DNA of 64,000 bases from Flavobacterium amniphilum (GCF_023634845.1 NZ_JAMLJL010000016.1:1-64000); one strand, 5' to 3'. Shown: positions 48,994-58,129, counted from the stretch's first letter. Notes: generated by a model from the sequence alone, not told the origin. Translations and numbers: made by a program.

Positions 48994-49707
48994 TCAATTG
49001 GTGGCCTGCTTCTTTAATTTCAAAAACCTGAAATCATTTTTCAAACCGTTGCAATAGAGTAAACCGCCATCTAAGTTGGATGCTAAATTCAAAATAATTT
49101 TAACCGTTTCATTTGCCATGATGCTGCCAATCATTCCGCAAACCGGGCTGCTGACACCATTGATTGTGCAGGAATCATTTTTTAACAGCGTTTCCATATC
49201 AAACAGGTCCCGGTATTGAAACTGGTTTTTATAATGAAAAAGCGTAACATATCCCTGCCAATCCGAAACCGCACCATGTACCAGCGGTACTTTGTGAAAA
49301 CCACACTGTTTGTCCAGGACCAGCCGGGTCGCCAGATTATCCGAACAATCACAAACAATTGTATAATCTGAAATAATGTCGGCAAAATTATCATTGGTTA
49401 TACACGCTTCAACAGCGATAACCGTTACATGATTATTTTGTGCGGCTAATTTCCCGGTCAGGACGCGGGCTTTCTTTTGTCCGATTTCAGCCGGTGTATA
49501 TAAAAACTGCCGGTGTAAATTGGTTTCATTTACTTCGTCAAAATCGGCGATTCCAACTTTACCAATGCCCATTGCTGCCAGATAAGTGGCGACTACGGTG
49601 CCCAATCCTCCGGCACCGACAACCAAAACACCAGCCTTATCAATTTGTTCCTGTCCAAGTGTTCCTATTTCGGGGAGGAGTATTTGCTGACTGTAGCGTT
49701 CCTTCAT
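48994..49707 (-). CDS. E1-like adenylating enzyme (ThiF/MoeB/HesA family)
   Basis: The 237-residue protein has the nucleotide-binding loop VGAGGLG near residue 31, the DFDEVNETNLHRQFL motif and the DCSDNLATR motif of E1 enzymes, plus a possible catalytic cysteine in the CTING loop. It lacks the paired CxxC zinc ligands of classical MoeB/ThiF (YRDLF where YRCLF is usual) and any rhodanese domain. Its start overlaps the stop of the DUF4132 gene (ATGA). Two genes upstream lies a Gly-Gly-ended protein, its probable substrate for C-terminal adenylation. MoeB-, ThiF- and HesA-type roles are all possible, but no molybdopterin or thiamine genes are nearby. Confidence 0.9.
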   Translation of the reverse strand: MKERYSQQILLPEIGTLGQEQIDKAGVLVVGAGGLGTVVATYLAAMGIGKVGIADFDEVNETNLHRQFLYTPAEIGQKKARVLTGKLAAQNNHVTVIAVEACITNDNFADIISDYTIVCDCSDNLATRLVLDKQCGFHKVPLVHGAVSDWQGYVTLFHYKNQFQYRDLFDMETLLKNDSCTINGVSSPVCGMIGSIMANETVKIILNLASNLDGGLLYCNGLKNDFRFLKLKKQATN

Positions 49708-52298
49708 CGGTTAATTTGTGATGTAATGGAGCTGTCCGTAATTTTATCATCGGCGGCTAACAAAAATGCTTTGGAAATAATAACCGAAAGACCATTGTCA
49801 CCTTCAAACGGCAAAAATAAATTTTCACTTACATCTTTCTTACTTCTGTCAGGAACAATACACAAATACTGATCATTCGGTTCCATTAAAATATTGGTAC
49901 TTCCTATATGTATTTTATACGTTCTCAATTTACCTTTCACCACCACAAACCGGTCTTCAATATGTGTAACCGATGCAATTTTTAAGCGGGGGATAAGCCC
50001 CTGAAGTATTTCCTTTCTGTTTTTGGCAATTTCCGATAAATCACCAAACGAATAGGACTGCCAATAATCCCTGTGGTTAGGCAATCCGCCCGAGTCACTC
50101 CAGGTAGGATCATTTCCGACACTCGCTACGCCCACAAATAAATCGACATCGCGCATCGCTTCAGAAAAAGCAATTGGCGGGACATTAATCAGTTCTATTA
50201 ATTCATTTGTTTCCGAATTTACAAAACGGATTTGATCTGTCGTGACATAATTCCATATACCGGTTGCATTGAACTCATCGTTAGCATTTAACGGATTTAC
50301 CCAGTATTCCACACGGATTGCATATTCCGGAAGAAAAAGCAGGGCAGTATCCTCGTCTCCGCCATCCCAGGCCCCCATCAATTTGGCTTTCCAGTTTCTT
50401 CCTTTGGCCAGCGTCACATATTGATGCTGTTTCAGGATATGCGATGCCATCCGGTTGCTGTAGGTTCTCGTATTGATTTCCGCTTCCGTAAGCAAATAAA
50501 TTTCCCGGTAGGCTTGTTTAAACGGTTGCTGAATTTGGCCCTCCAGTAAAAACTGGCGCCATTCCTTCACTTCATTGGTACTGCTTGTTACAGGATGCCA
50601 CAACGAAACCGTTGTAAACTCATCAATACCGATAGGGTCATGATGTATGGAAATCCATTGGTTATTGCTGTAAATAGCCAGGCATTCCGTTGTATCGTTG
50701 GAAAATTTAAAAATCACTTTATTGATCACAAAAGAAAGCAAACCATGCTGTATGTATTTTTCTTTGAAATAATCCAAAGTCATGGTTCTGTTGCTTCGTA
50801 ACATCCGGTCAAACCGTTCCTTTTGCGAAACCGTCGTCTGGTCGATTTGTTTCTGAACCGCTTTGAGTTTCTTAAGTTTTGCCGCGAATTTGTCTTTGAC
50901 CAATTGTGGAACCGATTTTTGTTGGCTACCGTCCGGTTTGATCCATTTTAAATTGGATTTACCGATGCCTGTCAGTTCAAGTACCCCGGTAAAGTCATCA
51001 AAAGTATACGTCAGCTGATGGTCTTTCAATTTAAAGTCATCTACCGCCAAATCTTCAATTTCAGTTGAAGAGATTCCTAATTTAGCGGCAGCTTCATCGA
51101 TATATTTTTCAATAAGCGTTAAGGTATTGGCCTGTTTGATTTTTAAACGCAAACGCGACAGTTGGGCAATTCCGTCCAATCCTTTTGACGCATAAAGGGT
51201 ATATAAACAGGCATTCCCGATTCCTGCTGCAGCGGGTCCTTTTTCAGGAATTTTTTTGAAAGAGCGGTCGGCGAGCTTGCTGATTGTCTGAATTGTTGTG
51301 TTGTCATAAAACCAGGACGACATCCATACAAACCCCTTAATGGCATCGGCATTCAGACTGGACAAAAATTCAATTACATTATAAGTAGATTCATATCCGC
51401 TATAGGTATAGGTTTTTACCGTTACCGTTTCTTTAAGGTTGATTACAAACGTAAACCATTCCTGCGTAACCTTCTTGAATTTATCCGATCCGAGTTGGTC
51501 AATAATTTTTTTAGCTTCGTTCAGATATTTCTGCGAAGGTTTACCGCCATTTGCTTTTTGTGCCAGGGCAATTAATTCGAACCAAAGTTTTTTGTCTTCT
51601 TCTTTTTGCTGTTCCAATACATTATTGGCAAAGGGTTGAAATTCATCTTCCCCTAAAAAGTAAGTTGGTTTTACACCTCCTTCTTCACCTTTAGCAGCAT
51701 GAAGATAAATTTTGATTTTTTCGTCTAATTTAACCTGTTCTTTGTAAAAGTAGGTATTGGGACTTTTTTCAATACTTACAATTTCATTCAGTAACCCTAC
51801 GACACTTTCAGGAATTTCGGTGGGAGGAAAACTGTATTCAATTTGTCTGAAAAAACCGGCTATGGGCCACCAGTATATTCCGGTGTAGGTTTCATTACAA
51901 AACTTTTGTTTAAAGATTTCATAAAGTGCAACGATGTTTTTTTCAGAAAACTTCATTTTGCTCCTAAACATATTGGCGAGCATCTGGGAAGTCAACTGGT
52001 GTTCATCATGCAGTTTTTGATGACCTTTGCGGTAAGAAGGATAGGTGTTTTTGCTCGTGTTTGCCAAGTAAATGGCAAATTCCCCCTTTTTTTCATCATC
52101 CCATTTTTTGATGGATTCATTGTAAAAGGGGATTTCCGAGAACGTAACATTATAAAAAAAGAAGTGTGTCTGGCTCGTATATTCCCTGATACACCGGTCA
52201 ATTGCCTCTCTGAATTCTGTATTTTCCTCCGTATTTTTTCCGATACTTTCTTCGGTTTTCAAACCCATGGCAGATTTGATTTTTTTAAATAATTCCAT
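49704..52298 (-). CDS. Large DUF4132-family protein
   Basis: The 864-residue protein shows the characteristic C-terminal block of this family: PRLKIASV, then VVKGKLRTYKIHIGS and NILMEPNDQYLCIVP. The N-terminal half is helical and repeat-like, with no membrane segment or signal peptide. The middle carries charged helices (AAKLKKLKAVQKQID). Some proteobacterial relatives (YehI/MolR) have been linked loosely to molybdate regulation; no enzyme activity is established to my knowledge. It lies between a Gly-Gly-ended small protein (11-base gap) and an E1-like enzyme (4-base overlap), so it probably works with them as conjugation target, ligase-like partner or effector. Confidence 0.85.
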   Translation of the reverse strand: MELFKKIKSAMGLKTEESIGKNTEENTEFREAIDRCIREYTSQTHFFFYNVTFSEIPFYNESIKKWDDEKKGEFAIYLANTSKNTYPSYRKGHQKLHDEHQLTSQMLANMFRSKMKFSEKNIVALYEIFKQKFCNETYTGIYWWPIAGFFRQIEYSFPPTEIPESVVGLLNEIVSIEKSPNTYFYKEQVKLDEKIKIYLHAAKGEEGGVKPTYFLGEDEFQPFANNVLEQQKEEDKKLWFELIALAQKANGGKPSQKYLNEAKKIIDQLGSDKFKKVTQEWFTFVINLKETVTVKTYTYSGYESTYNVIEFLSSLNADAIKGFVWMSSWFYDNTTIQTISKLADRSFKKIPEKGPAAAGIGNACLYTLYASKGLDGIAQLSRLRLKIKQANTLTLIEKYIDEAAAKLGISSTEIEDLAVDDFKLKDHQLTYTFDDFTGVLELTGIGKSNLKWIKPDGSQQKSVPQLVKDKFAAKLKKLKAVQKQIDQTTVSQKERFDRMLRSNRTMTLDYFKEKYIQHGLLSFVINKVIFKFSNDTTECLAIYSNNQWISIHHDPIGIDEFTTVSLWHPVTSSTNEVKEWRQFLLEGQIQQPFKQAYREIYLLTEAEINTRTYSNRMASHILKQHQYVTLAKGRNWKAKLMGAWDGGDEDTALLFLPEYAIRVEYWVNPLNANDEFNATGIWNYVTTDQIRFVNSETNELIELINVPPIAFSEAMRDVDLFVGVASVGNDPTWSDSGGLPNHRDYWQSYSFGDLSEIAKNRKEILQGLIPRLKIASVTHIEDRFVVVKGKLRTYKIHIGSTNILMEPNDQYLCIVPDRSKKDVSENLFLPFEGDNGLSVIISKAFLLAADDKITDSSITSQINR

Positions 52299-52309
52299 AA
52301 TACAACCGG

Positions 52310-52699
52310 TTACCCTCCAACTAAAGGCGTTAGTTTGACAAAAGAGATTTTTGAATCATTTCTGAAAGTCACCAGTTGGTCAAGTTCCTCCAGTTGCTGA
52401 TTGTCAACCAAGATAAAGAAACCGTTTTTCTGAAAAGCATTCAAAGCAATGTACACCTGCTTTTCTGTATCAATCAGTTGCTTCGCTTTTAGTTTGTATC
52501 CGTTAAGGGTACGTTCGGCATTTGTGGGTTCCACCAGTCCGTTAAAATAGCCGGGCAAACGTTTGTTATAACTTTCAATTTCGGCAGTGACGCGTTTTGT
52601 GATCAACTCTTCCACGGTTATGGAAGCCGATTGTACTTCGATTTCAAATTGGTTTGTAACCGTACCGTTTAAGAGTTCATCTGAAATTAGGATATTCAT
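52310..52699 (-). CDS. Ubiquitin-like / MoaD-like beta-grasp protein ending in Gly-Gly
   Basis: The 129-residue protein ends in ISFVKLTPLVGG. Before that comes LVDNQQLEELDQLV, matching the MoaD/ThiS pattern of a short strand, a turn with a bulky side chain, and a final strand into a C-terminal Gly-Gly. The N-terminal third (FEIEVQSASITVEELI) fits the first beta-hairpin and start of the helix. It is longer than MoaD (about 80 residues) because of an extra central helical stretch. The terminal Gly128-Gly129 is the group that E1 enzymes adenylate, and an E1 enzyme is encoded in the same operon. Fold assignment is by eye. Confidence 0.75.
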   Translation of the reverse strand: MNILISDELLNGTVTNQFEIEVQSASITVEELITKRVTAEIESYNKRLPGYFNGLVEPTNAERTLNGYKLKAKQLIDTEKQVYIALNAFQKNGFFILVDNQQLEELDQLVTFRNDSKISFVKLTPLVGG

Positions 52700-52835
52700 G
52701 TGACGGATGTATCGGATTAAATTAAATATTTTTTAGATTCCCATTAGTTGCAACGGGGTTTTAAATATAGCTATTTTCAAAGGGAACAAACAAGCTAAAC
52801 GGTGATAATTTTATGAACAAATAAAGCCGGATAAA

Positions 52836-53170
52836 ACGACGTTGCCTGAGGTTCTCGAAGGCAAAAGTTTGTGGCTTCGGTACTTCGATACTTCGACAAG
52901 CTCAGTAACCGTAGCTCAGCAACCAGCTCAGCCACCGGTTCAGTCGTCGGAAAGAACGTTGCCTGAGGTTCTCGAAGGCAAAAGAGTGTGGCTTCGAGAG
53001 CCTCAACAACCGCAACAGACTTAGTTTATACACAGGTGGTTGAGCGGAGTCGAAACCACCGTAAACCTGTGGCAATTTGATTTTCGAAAATGAAATTGCC
53101 ACAATACTTCGACAAGCTCAGTAACCGTCTGGTGTGGCAAAAAGAAAACTGAAAACGAAATTGCCACAGG
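52836..53170. repeat. Mosaic repeat cluster between operons
   Basis: Two GTTGCCTGAGG...CGAAGGCAAAA units flank ACTTCGACAAGCTCAG units. A CTTAGTTTATACACAGGTGG/TTGAGCGGAGTCG block follows, then palindrome copy B (53069-53167). The order matches the right half of the cluster at 48640-48931 and that at 55079-55333, so it is a composite element rather than chance. The remaining bases 52700-52835 show no gene. Confidence 0.9.
53069..53167. repeat. Paired palindrome element, copy B (99 nt, long form)
   Basis: The same two hairpins as copy A, but the 7-base spacer is replaced by 31 bases containing ACTTCGACAAGCTCAGTAAC. Confidence 0.85.
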
Positions 53171-53183
53171 TTTACTCTATTTT

Positions 53184-53747
53184 TTAAGCTTGGTTCAGAT
53201 GAATAATCCTTATGAAATCCTCTCCGGTCATTTCGGATTCATCAGTATTTATTTTGATAACATCGCCGTTATCAAGTCCAAGAATTACGAAATAGGATTT
53301 GTGTTTTCCGTTTGTTATAAGGATTCCCGTAATCAGAATCTTATTCCAGAAAATTTCAGTTCCGTCTTTTAACACAAACGAATCGGTTTTGATTTTGATT
53401 AAAATCTTTTTTCTGGCGAAGAAAACTTGATATGAAAAAAATAAAATGGCCAGGAAGTCACCCCAAAATAATGCCTTTGCATCGAAACTGAGCGGTTTTG
53501 TTACATCAGAAGTACCGAAAAGATAAATAAGTACTAAAAAAGCAAGTACTAAAAAGAAAATAAAGACATGTTTGTTCCTGTATATGTTTTTATTATGGGT
53601 TTGCTCTTTACTTCTGTATTTTGATGACTTAATTTTTTCATATTCATTATATGTAGTTCGTGCACCGAAAATATCATTAAAAAAATCCGGTTTGATATAT
53701 TTCGTATGGATTATTTCCCTTACTTCCTCTTTGGTATAATTCCCCAT
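53184..53747 (-). CDS. Membrane protein of unknown function, 187 residues
   Basis: I prefer ATG 53747 (MGNYTKEEVREII) over the TTG at 53783 that overlaps the upstream stop. Two hydrophobic helices (IFFLVLAFLVLIYLFG and FLAILFFSYQVFFA) lie in the middle, with a polar N-terminal domain and a C-terminal PH-like strand set. I do not recognise a family. It follows the YciI-like gene by 32 bases on the same strand. Confidence 0.7.
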   Translation of the reverse strand: MGNYTKEEVREIIHTKYIKPDFFNDIFGARTTYNEYEKIKSSKYRSKEQTHNKNIYRNKHVFIFFLVLAFLVLIYLFGTSDVTKPLSFDAKALFWGDFLAILFFSYQVFFARKKILIKIKTDSFVLKDGTEIFWNKILITGILITNGKHKSYFVILGLDNGDVIKINTDESEMTGEDFIRIIHLNQA

Positions 53748-53779
53748 GTTACAATTTTGGGTTGATTTAATTACTGATT

Positions 53780-54070
53780 TCAACTCTCAATAAAATCACT
53801 GAGTTTTACATCACCGCGTGTGGGAATAAATTCGGTGATCTCATACCTGGCAATACCATGTTGGTGAAACGGATCTTCCTGAATTATTTTAGCAAGTTCC
53901 TCCTTAGTAGTATTCACGGCAAGGATAACACCGCCGGTTCTCGGGTTTTTCCGTCCGGATAAGATGAATTTTTCCTGTGCGTAATATTTATCCAGGAAAC
54001 GGATATGTTCCTGGAGATTTTTCTCTACTTCCTCAATCGGTTTGCAGTAGGTGAGCGCAATGATGAACAT
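53780..54070 (-). CDS. YciI-like protein
   Basis: The 96-residue ferredoxin-like alpha+beta protein has the typical HIRFLDKYYAQEKFILSG and DPFHQHGIARYEITEF segments of the YciI family, including the conserved DPF and the preceding gly-rich turn TGGVI. Family members are probably small enzymes acting on ring compounds; the function here is unknown. The gap to the upstream secreted protein is 3 bases. Confidence 0.85.
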   Translation of the reverse strand: MFIIALTYCKPIEEVEKNLQEHIRFLDKYYAQEKFILSGRKNPRTGGVILAVNTTKEELAKIIQEDPFHQHGIARYEITEFIPTRGDVKLSDFIES

Positions 54071-54073
54071 TTT

Positions 54074-55009
54074 TTACTCGGTTTCGTTATACGAATTCAC
54101 TTTGAAAAGCATGCGGAATCCGACCGGGTCTTTTTTTGAATTGGGATACTTTTCGGCATTTACCCTTTTCTCAAATTCTTTCATGATATCCAGATCCAGA
54201 TCATCCTTCACGGCATAGGTGATTTCATTGGTGTCCTTTTTCAATTTAAACTCCACCATGATTTTACCCGGTTTGGTTGAATTTTTGAATAATTCCTCAA
54301 AAATGGCATTCACTTTATCGAGTATCATTTTAAGATCTTCAAGCGATGTGTTTTCCTTTAGTTCCTGATCGGTATTCAGTAGCTCAACAGTTTCCAGTTT
54401 GGTTTCTTTTTCACCTTTGTCAAGTTTGGTTATTACCTTTCCGTCCTTGTACATCACCTTTTTATCCATATCAGGTCTTGGCGCTTCATCCAGCCACATC
54501 AGTTTCAGGTCTTTCGGTAGTAAATTCAGGATGTAATTGTGTTCTTTCGTTTCCACAATCAGCAAAGGTTCTTCGATATCGAATGAAATCACCGCCCAGT
54601 AGTATTGCAGTTCCTGTTGAGTAGCCTTACGGATCACAAAATCCCCGGTGATTTCCTTTTTAAGTTGGTCCCAGATGATTTTCGAATCTTTCATACTCTG
54701 GCTCATCTTTCCGGCCAATTCCATTTTGTCGACTACAAAAGTCACATCTGCTTTTTCAATCTTCTGGATTTCGGGATTGTTTTTAAACCTTGACCATAAT
54801 ACCGGTCCTACAATCAGGTTATCCTGCAGTATTTTATAATTGTCCCCTTTTAAATTGTTGGTGATCAGTTTTTTGGCTTCTTCAATTTTTTTTGGACTGC
54901 AGTAATTGTAAACAACTCCTTTCGGGATGGTAACGGTTTCTTTTTGCTGCGCAGACGAAAACTGGAATGCCAATAGGAGTAGGACAAGGTTTGTAATTTT
55001 CATGGTCAT
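54074..55009 (-). CDS. Secreted protein of unknown function, 311 residues
   Basis: Start ATG 55009 (55003 is possible). A signal peptide ends at FSSAQQ. The mature part is charged and lysine-rich with no cysteine pairs or lipobox, and no recognised domain. A TATATTTG-type -7 element at 55033-55026 on the minus strand gives a leader of about 10-16 bases. It heads a small operon with the YciI-like and membrane proteins. Confidence 0.75.
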   Translation of the reverse strand: MTMKITNLVLLLLAFQFSSAQQKETVTIPKGVVYNYCSPKKIEEAKKLITNNLKGDNYKILQDNLIVGPVLWSRFKNNPEIQKIEKADVTFVVDKMELAGKMSQSMKDSKIIWDQLKKEITGDFVIRKATQQELQYYWAVISFDIEEPLLIVETKEHNYILNLLPKDLKLMWLDEAPRPDMDKKVMYKDGKVITKLDKGEKETKLETVELLNTDQELKENTSLEDLKMILDKVNAIFEELFKNSTKPGKIMVEFKLKKDTNEITYAVKDDLDLDIMKEFEKRVNAEKYPNSKKDPVGFRMLFKVNSYNETE

Positions 55010-55025
55010 GTTTTAAGGATGTATG

Positions 55026-55033
55026 CAAATATA
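55026..55033 (-). promoter_or_regulatory. -7 element of the 55009 operon
   Basis: TATATTTG on the minus strand, 16 bases before the first start codon. A -33 element is not evident. Confidence 0.5.
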
Positions 55034-55078
55034 TTCAAAAGGATGGATATAGTCGGGAAGGTTTTTTGTTTAATGGTG

Positions 55079-55338
55079 GCTTCGGTACTTCGACAGGCTC
55101 AGCAACCAGCTCAGCCACCATCGGTACTTCGACAGGCTCAGCAACCATTGGAGTGTGGCTTCGAGAGCCTCAGCCACCGCAACAGACTTAGTTTATGCAC
55201 AGGTGGTTGAGCGTAGTCGAAACCACCGAAACCTGTGGCAATTTCATTTTCAAAAACGAAATTGCCACAATACTTCGACAAGCTCAGTAACCGTCTGGTG
55301 TGGCAAAATGAAAATTGAAAATGAAATTGCCACAGGTT
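55079..55338. repeat. Mosaic repeat cluster
   Basis: It contains GGCTTCGGTACTTCGACAGG units, a CTTAGTTTATGCACAGGTGG/TTGAGCGTAGTCG block, then palindrome copy C (55235-55333). It sits between divergently transcribed genes, unlike most other clusters. Bases 55339-55504 are the 5' region of the T9SS cargo gene, with only a weak -7-like CATCTTTG. Confidence 0.9.
55235..55333. repeat. Paired palindrome element, copy C (99 nt, long form)
   Basis: Same structure as copy B, with the inserted CTTCGACAAGCTCAGTAACC segment between the two hairpins. Confidence 0.85.
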
Positions 55339-55504
55339 GATCCGCAATTATCTTTTTTAAAGGAGTAAACCCATCCCTTAATTCGGTGAGAAGCAAACAG
55401 TGGATTTCTTATTTTTTTGGAGGAATTATCCTGATAATTTTTCTTTTTTTAGGAGACATCTTTGTAAAGTAAGCTTACAAACTAAACAGCTAAAACTTTA
55501 TACG

Positions 55505-57400
55505 ATGAGAAAAATTATTTTTACGAAAGCATTATTGCTTTTTTGGGGTATTGTCAGCGGACAATGCATTATCAATGGTACTTTAGAGAGTACCTGTACC
55601 GGTAACGGTTTTAATGCCAGTAATATTTGCGTAAACGGATGGACTGCCAGTCATGGTACGCCAACGGTTATGGGGACGGTAGGAGTTAACACCTGGGCCT
55701 GGGTTTGGTCCAACTCAGGCAGGGGAGAAGGGATTATAACCAATTACGATTTTCAAGCGGGGAGAACTTACCGGATAACATTTGACGTACGTGCTTCAAC
55801 CAATATTTCCAATCCTAACACAACCGTTCTGAACTCAACCCTTAATGCCCGAGTTACTTCCGGGATAAACGGCAATACAAGTACGGCTATGCCCACACTC
55901 TCAGGTTCACAGGCTATTTGGGGCAGTACAGTTGGAAATGCAATAGCTAATTCAGGAACCGGTTGGGATACGATAACCGTCACTTTTACACCATCAGTGA
56001 ATTATACGCAATTATGGTTTTATCCTATGATGACCGCCACTCCAGCTGGTAATGGCGGTGCGCAAATTCAGATGGAAGTGGACAATGTGAGCATTATCCC
56101 ACCGGTGACTTCGGTGTTTCATTTCCAGGATGCGGGTGGCACAGTTAAAACCGATTTCTGTTCTGGAGAATCTGTCTTTCTAAATGGAACCAATTCATTT
56201 GGTGAAAATCAGTACTATATTGATGTATGGAGAAGACCCATTGGTTCAACTGCATCTTTTCAATGGCAGGCCCAACTGGGGGCTAACGGTTGGTCAAGCG
56301 GTCAGGCAGGGCTTTTGAATTTAAGCAGTATATTTGCGTCGCAAAATTATTCTTTTGCGGCCGGTTTTGAATACCAGGTCAAAATGGCCACGGCTTCAGC
56401 ACCGTGTGTAGGGTGGGTGGAAAGCACCCAAACATTCAGGGTATTGAACAATACGGCTTCACCCGCTTTCACCTTTAACAGTTTTTGTGCGCCTAACGGA
56501 TCCATGAGCGTTACGGCTACGGCTTCGTATACTGCCCCGGGGCTTAACCAATGGTGGGCATTGATGGAAACCAATGTGCCGGGCGCGATTTCTGATGCGG
56601 CTACCATAGGTCAGGTGGGAGTCGTTCAAAACGGGACTACCGTAACGTTTACCGGCTTGAGCCAAACCAAAAGCTATTACATCAAGCATGGTGTTTACGG
56701 AAACTGCATCAATTGGACCGAACAGCGTACCGCTTTACCGCAAAGTGTATTCTGGTCTAATTATACGACCAATTTTAATCTGGCGCCAAGTGCAAACATT
56801 AACGGAACGGTTTCAGTAACCGCTGCTGCCCACAGCAATCCGGTATTTGTGAACCATCACTGGTCTGTTTATTATGCGCCGAACGGATCAACTTCAGGAA
56901 ACACTGGTGTACCCGGAAATCCTGTTCAATGTTGTTCAAATGCATCTGCAACCTTCAGTGCCAATTTGGCCGTGAACCAATGGTATTACATCAAGCATGG
57001 TATTTATAATGATTGCTCAGGCTGGAATGAAACCCGTAAAGCTTTCCGGGTTGTGATACAAGGATTTTTGGCCGACGGTTCGCCTGATTATGCGGTAGAA
57101 GAATATCAGATTGAAACCAAAGCAAAAGCAGCACAAGTAAGCGCTACTGAAGACACGGTGCTTTATCCGAATCCTGTGGCAGCTGGGGAAAAATTATATT
57201 TTAGTACCGACGGATGTGAAGTCAGCGAAGTACAGCTGATTGATTTTACCGGGAAATCCCATAAACTGACTTTTGTGAAAACGAATTCCGATACGATTGA
57301 AATACATCTGGAACCCCAATTCAAACCGGGTGTTTACACGTTAAAAGTCATGTGTAAAGATGCTTCGGTGAGAATCAAAAAAGTAGTGGTGAATCCATAA
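55505..57400 (+). CDS. Secreted protein with T9SS type A sorting domain
   Basis: ATG 55505 gives a signal peptide ending at GIVSGQ. The 632-residue protein begins with a jelly-roll-like domain (about 20-200, carbohydrate-binding look). Then come about three related units, each ending in a Cys-x-x-Trp-x-Glu pattern (PCVGWVES, NCINWTEQ, DCSGWNET); two of them are preceded by YYIKHG. The last 80 residues are a type A sorting domain (LYPNPV, GVYTLKV, IKKVVV). It should be exported by T9SS and surface-anchored or released. No catalytic residues are recognised. Confidence 0.9.
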   Translation: MRKIIFTKALLLFWGIVSGQCIINGTLESTCTGNGFNASNICVNGWTASHGTPTVMGTVGVNTWAWVWSNSGRGEGIITNYDFQAGRTYRITFDVRASTNISNPNTTVLNSTLNARVTSGINGNTSTAMPTLSGSQAIWGSTVGNAIANSGTGWDTITVTFTPSVNYTQLWFYPMMTATPAGNGGAQIQMEVDNVSIIPPVTSVFHFQDAGGTVKTDFCSGESVFLNGTNSFGENQYYIDVWRRPIGSTASFQWQAQLGANGWSSGQAGLLNLSSIFASQNYSFAAGFEYQVKMATASAPCVGWVESTQTFRVLNNTASPAFTFNSFCAPNGSMSVTATASYTAPGLNQWWALMETNVPGAISDAATIGQVGVVQNGTTVTFTGLSQTKSYYIKHGVYGNCINWTEQRTALPQSVFWSNYTTNFNLAPSANINGTVSVTAAAHSNPVFVNHHWSVYYAPNGSTSGNTGVPGNPVQCCSNASATFSANLAVNQWYYIKHGIYNDCSGWNETRKAFRVVIQGFLADGSPDYAVEEYQIETKAKAAQVSATEDTVLYPNPVAAGEKLYFSTDGCEVSEVQLIDFTGKSHKLTFVKTNSDTIEIHLEPQFKPGVYTLKVMCKDASVRIKKVVVNP

Positions 57401-57417
57401 CCAACAGGAATAAAAAA

Positions 57418-57452
57418 AATCCTTTCAGTGTATAATGCCTGAAAGGATTTTT
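57418..57452. terminator. Bidirectional terminator between converging genes
   Basis: AATCCTTTCAG/CTGAAAGGATT, an 11-bp perfect stem with a 10-base loop, is flanked by an A-run and a T-run. Confidence 0.85.
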
Positions 57453-57490
57453 TATTTAATCCTGTGATTACAGGATTGTAGTAGGGTATA

Positions 57491-58045
57491 TTACTCCTGG
57501 TATTCGGCTACCACTTCGGCATCAAACTCCATGTGGTCTTCCACTTCCTGGGCTACGGGTTTGGAAGCTTTAAGGGCATTGAATTTTTCGATTTGTTCCA
57601 ATCCGTCCTCTTCACCGCTGAAATACGGGAATACATCCATAATAGGTGATTCGGAAATGGCCGGGATCGTAAATTCTCCCATGGTGTTCTTCATCGCATA
57701 TAGGGTATTGTCGTAAGCTTCCTTCACATCATTGGCCTGCACCAGCAAATACATATTGGTTTTGCGTTCTTTACCGCTTTCTTCGTCATAGGCGGTCAAC
57801 GCCACTTTGGAACGGAACCAGCGGTCGGCATTTTCAAACGGATGGATCTCGGCAAAGTTCGCCACTTTGATGTTGGTGATTTTGAATTCTTCACTCACAT
57901 AGGACATCATTTCTTCCGTGATTCTGCTTTCGGCTTCGGTATAGGACAAGGCATCTACCAGATACGGTTCATTCGTCACTTTCAGCATGCCGTTTTCGTC
58001 TATTTTCTTGAATTTAATTTTGCATTCGTACCAGGTTGCGCTCAT
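57491..58045 (-). CDS. DUF4494-family protein
   Basis: ATG 58045 (MSATWYECKIKF) is chosen because a TACCTTTG -7 element at 58074-58067 on the minus strand rules out a start at 58069. The 184-residue acidic protein has the DALSYTEAESRITEEM and RSKVALTAYDEESGKE segments of DUF4494, a family common in Bacteroidota with no known function. Its C-terminal tail is very acidic. Confidence 0.85.
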   Translation of the reverse strand: MSATWYECKIKFKKIDENGMLKVTNEPYLVDALSYTEAESRITEEMMSYVSEEFKITNIKVANFAEIHPFENADRWFRSKVALTAYDEESGKERKTNMYLLVQANDVKEAYDNTLYAMKNTMGEFTIPAISESPIMDVFPYFSGEEDGLEQIEKFNALKASKPVAQEVEDHMEFDAEVVAEYQE

Positions 58046-58066
58046 ATTCTGTTTTTTTAAGGAGCG

Positions 58067-58074
58067 CAAAGGTA
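58067..58074 (-). promoter_or_regulatory. -7 element of the DUF4494 gene
   Basis: TACCTTTG on the minus strand, 21 bases before ATG 58045. There is no clear -33 element. Confidence 0.5.
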
Positions 58075-58129
58075 ATTTTTAAAAGAAAAATAAAAGGTTT
58101 GCAGAATTTCTTTTTTTGGTTATGGTGGT

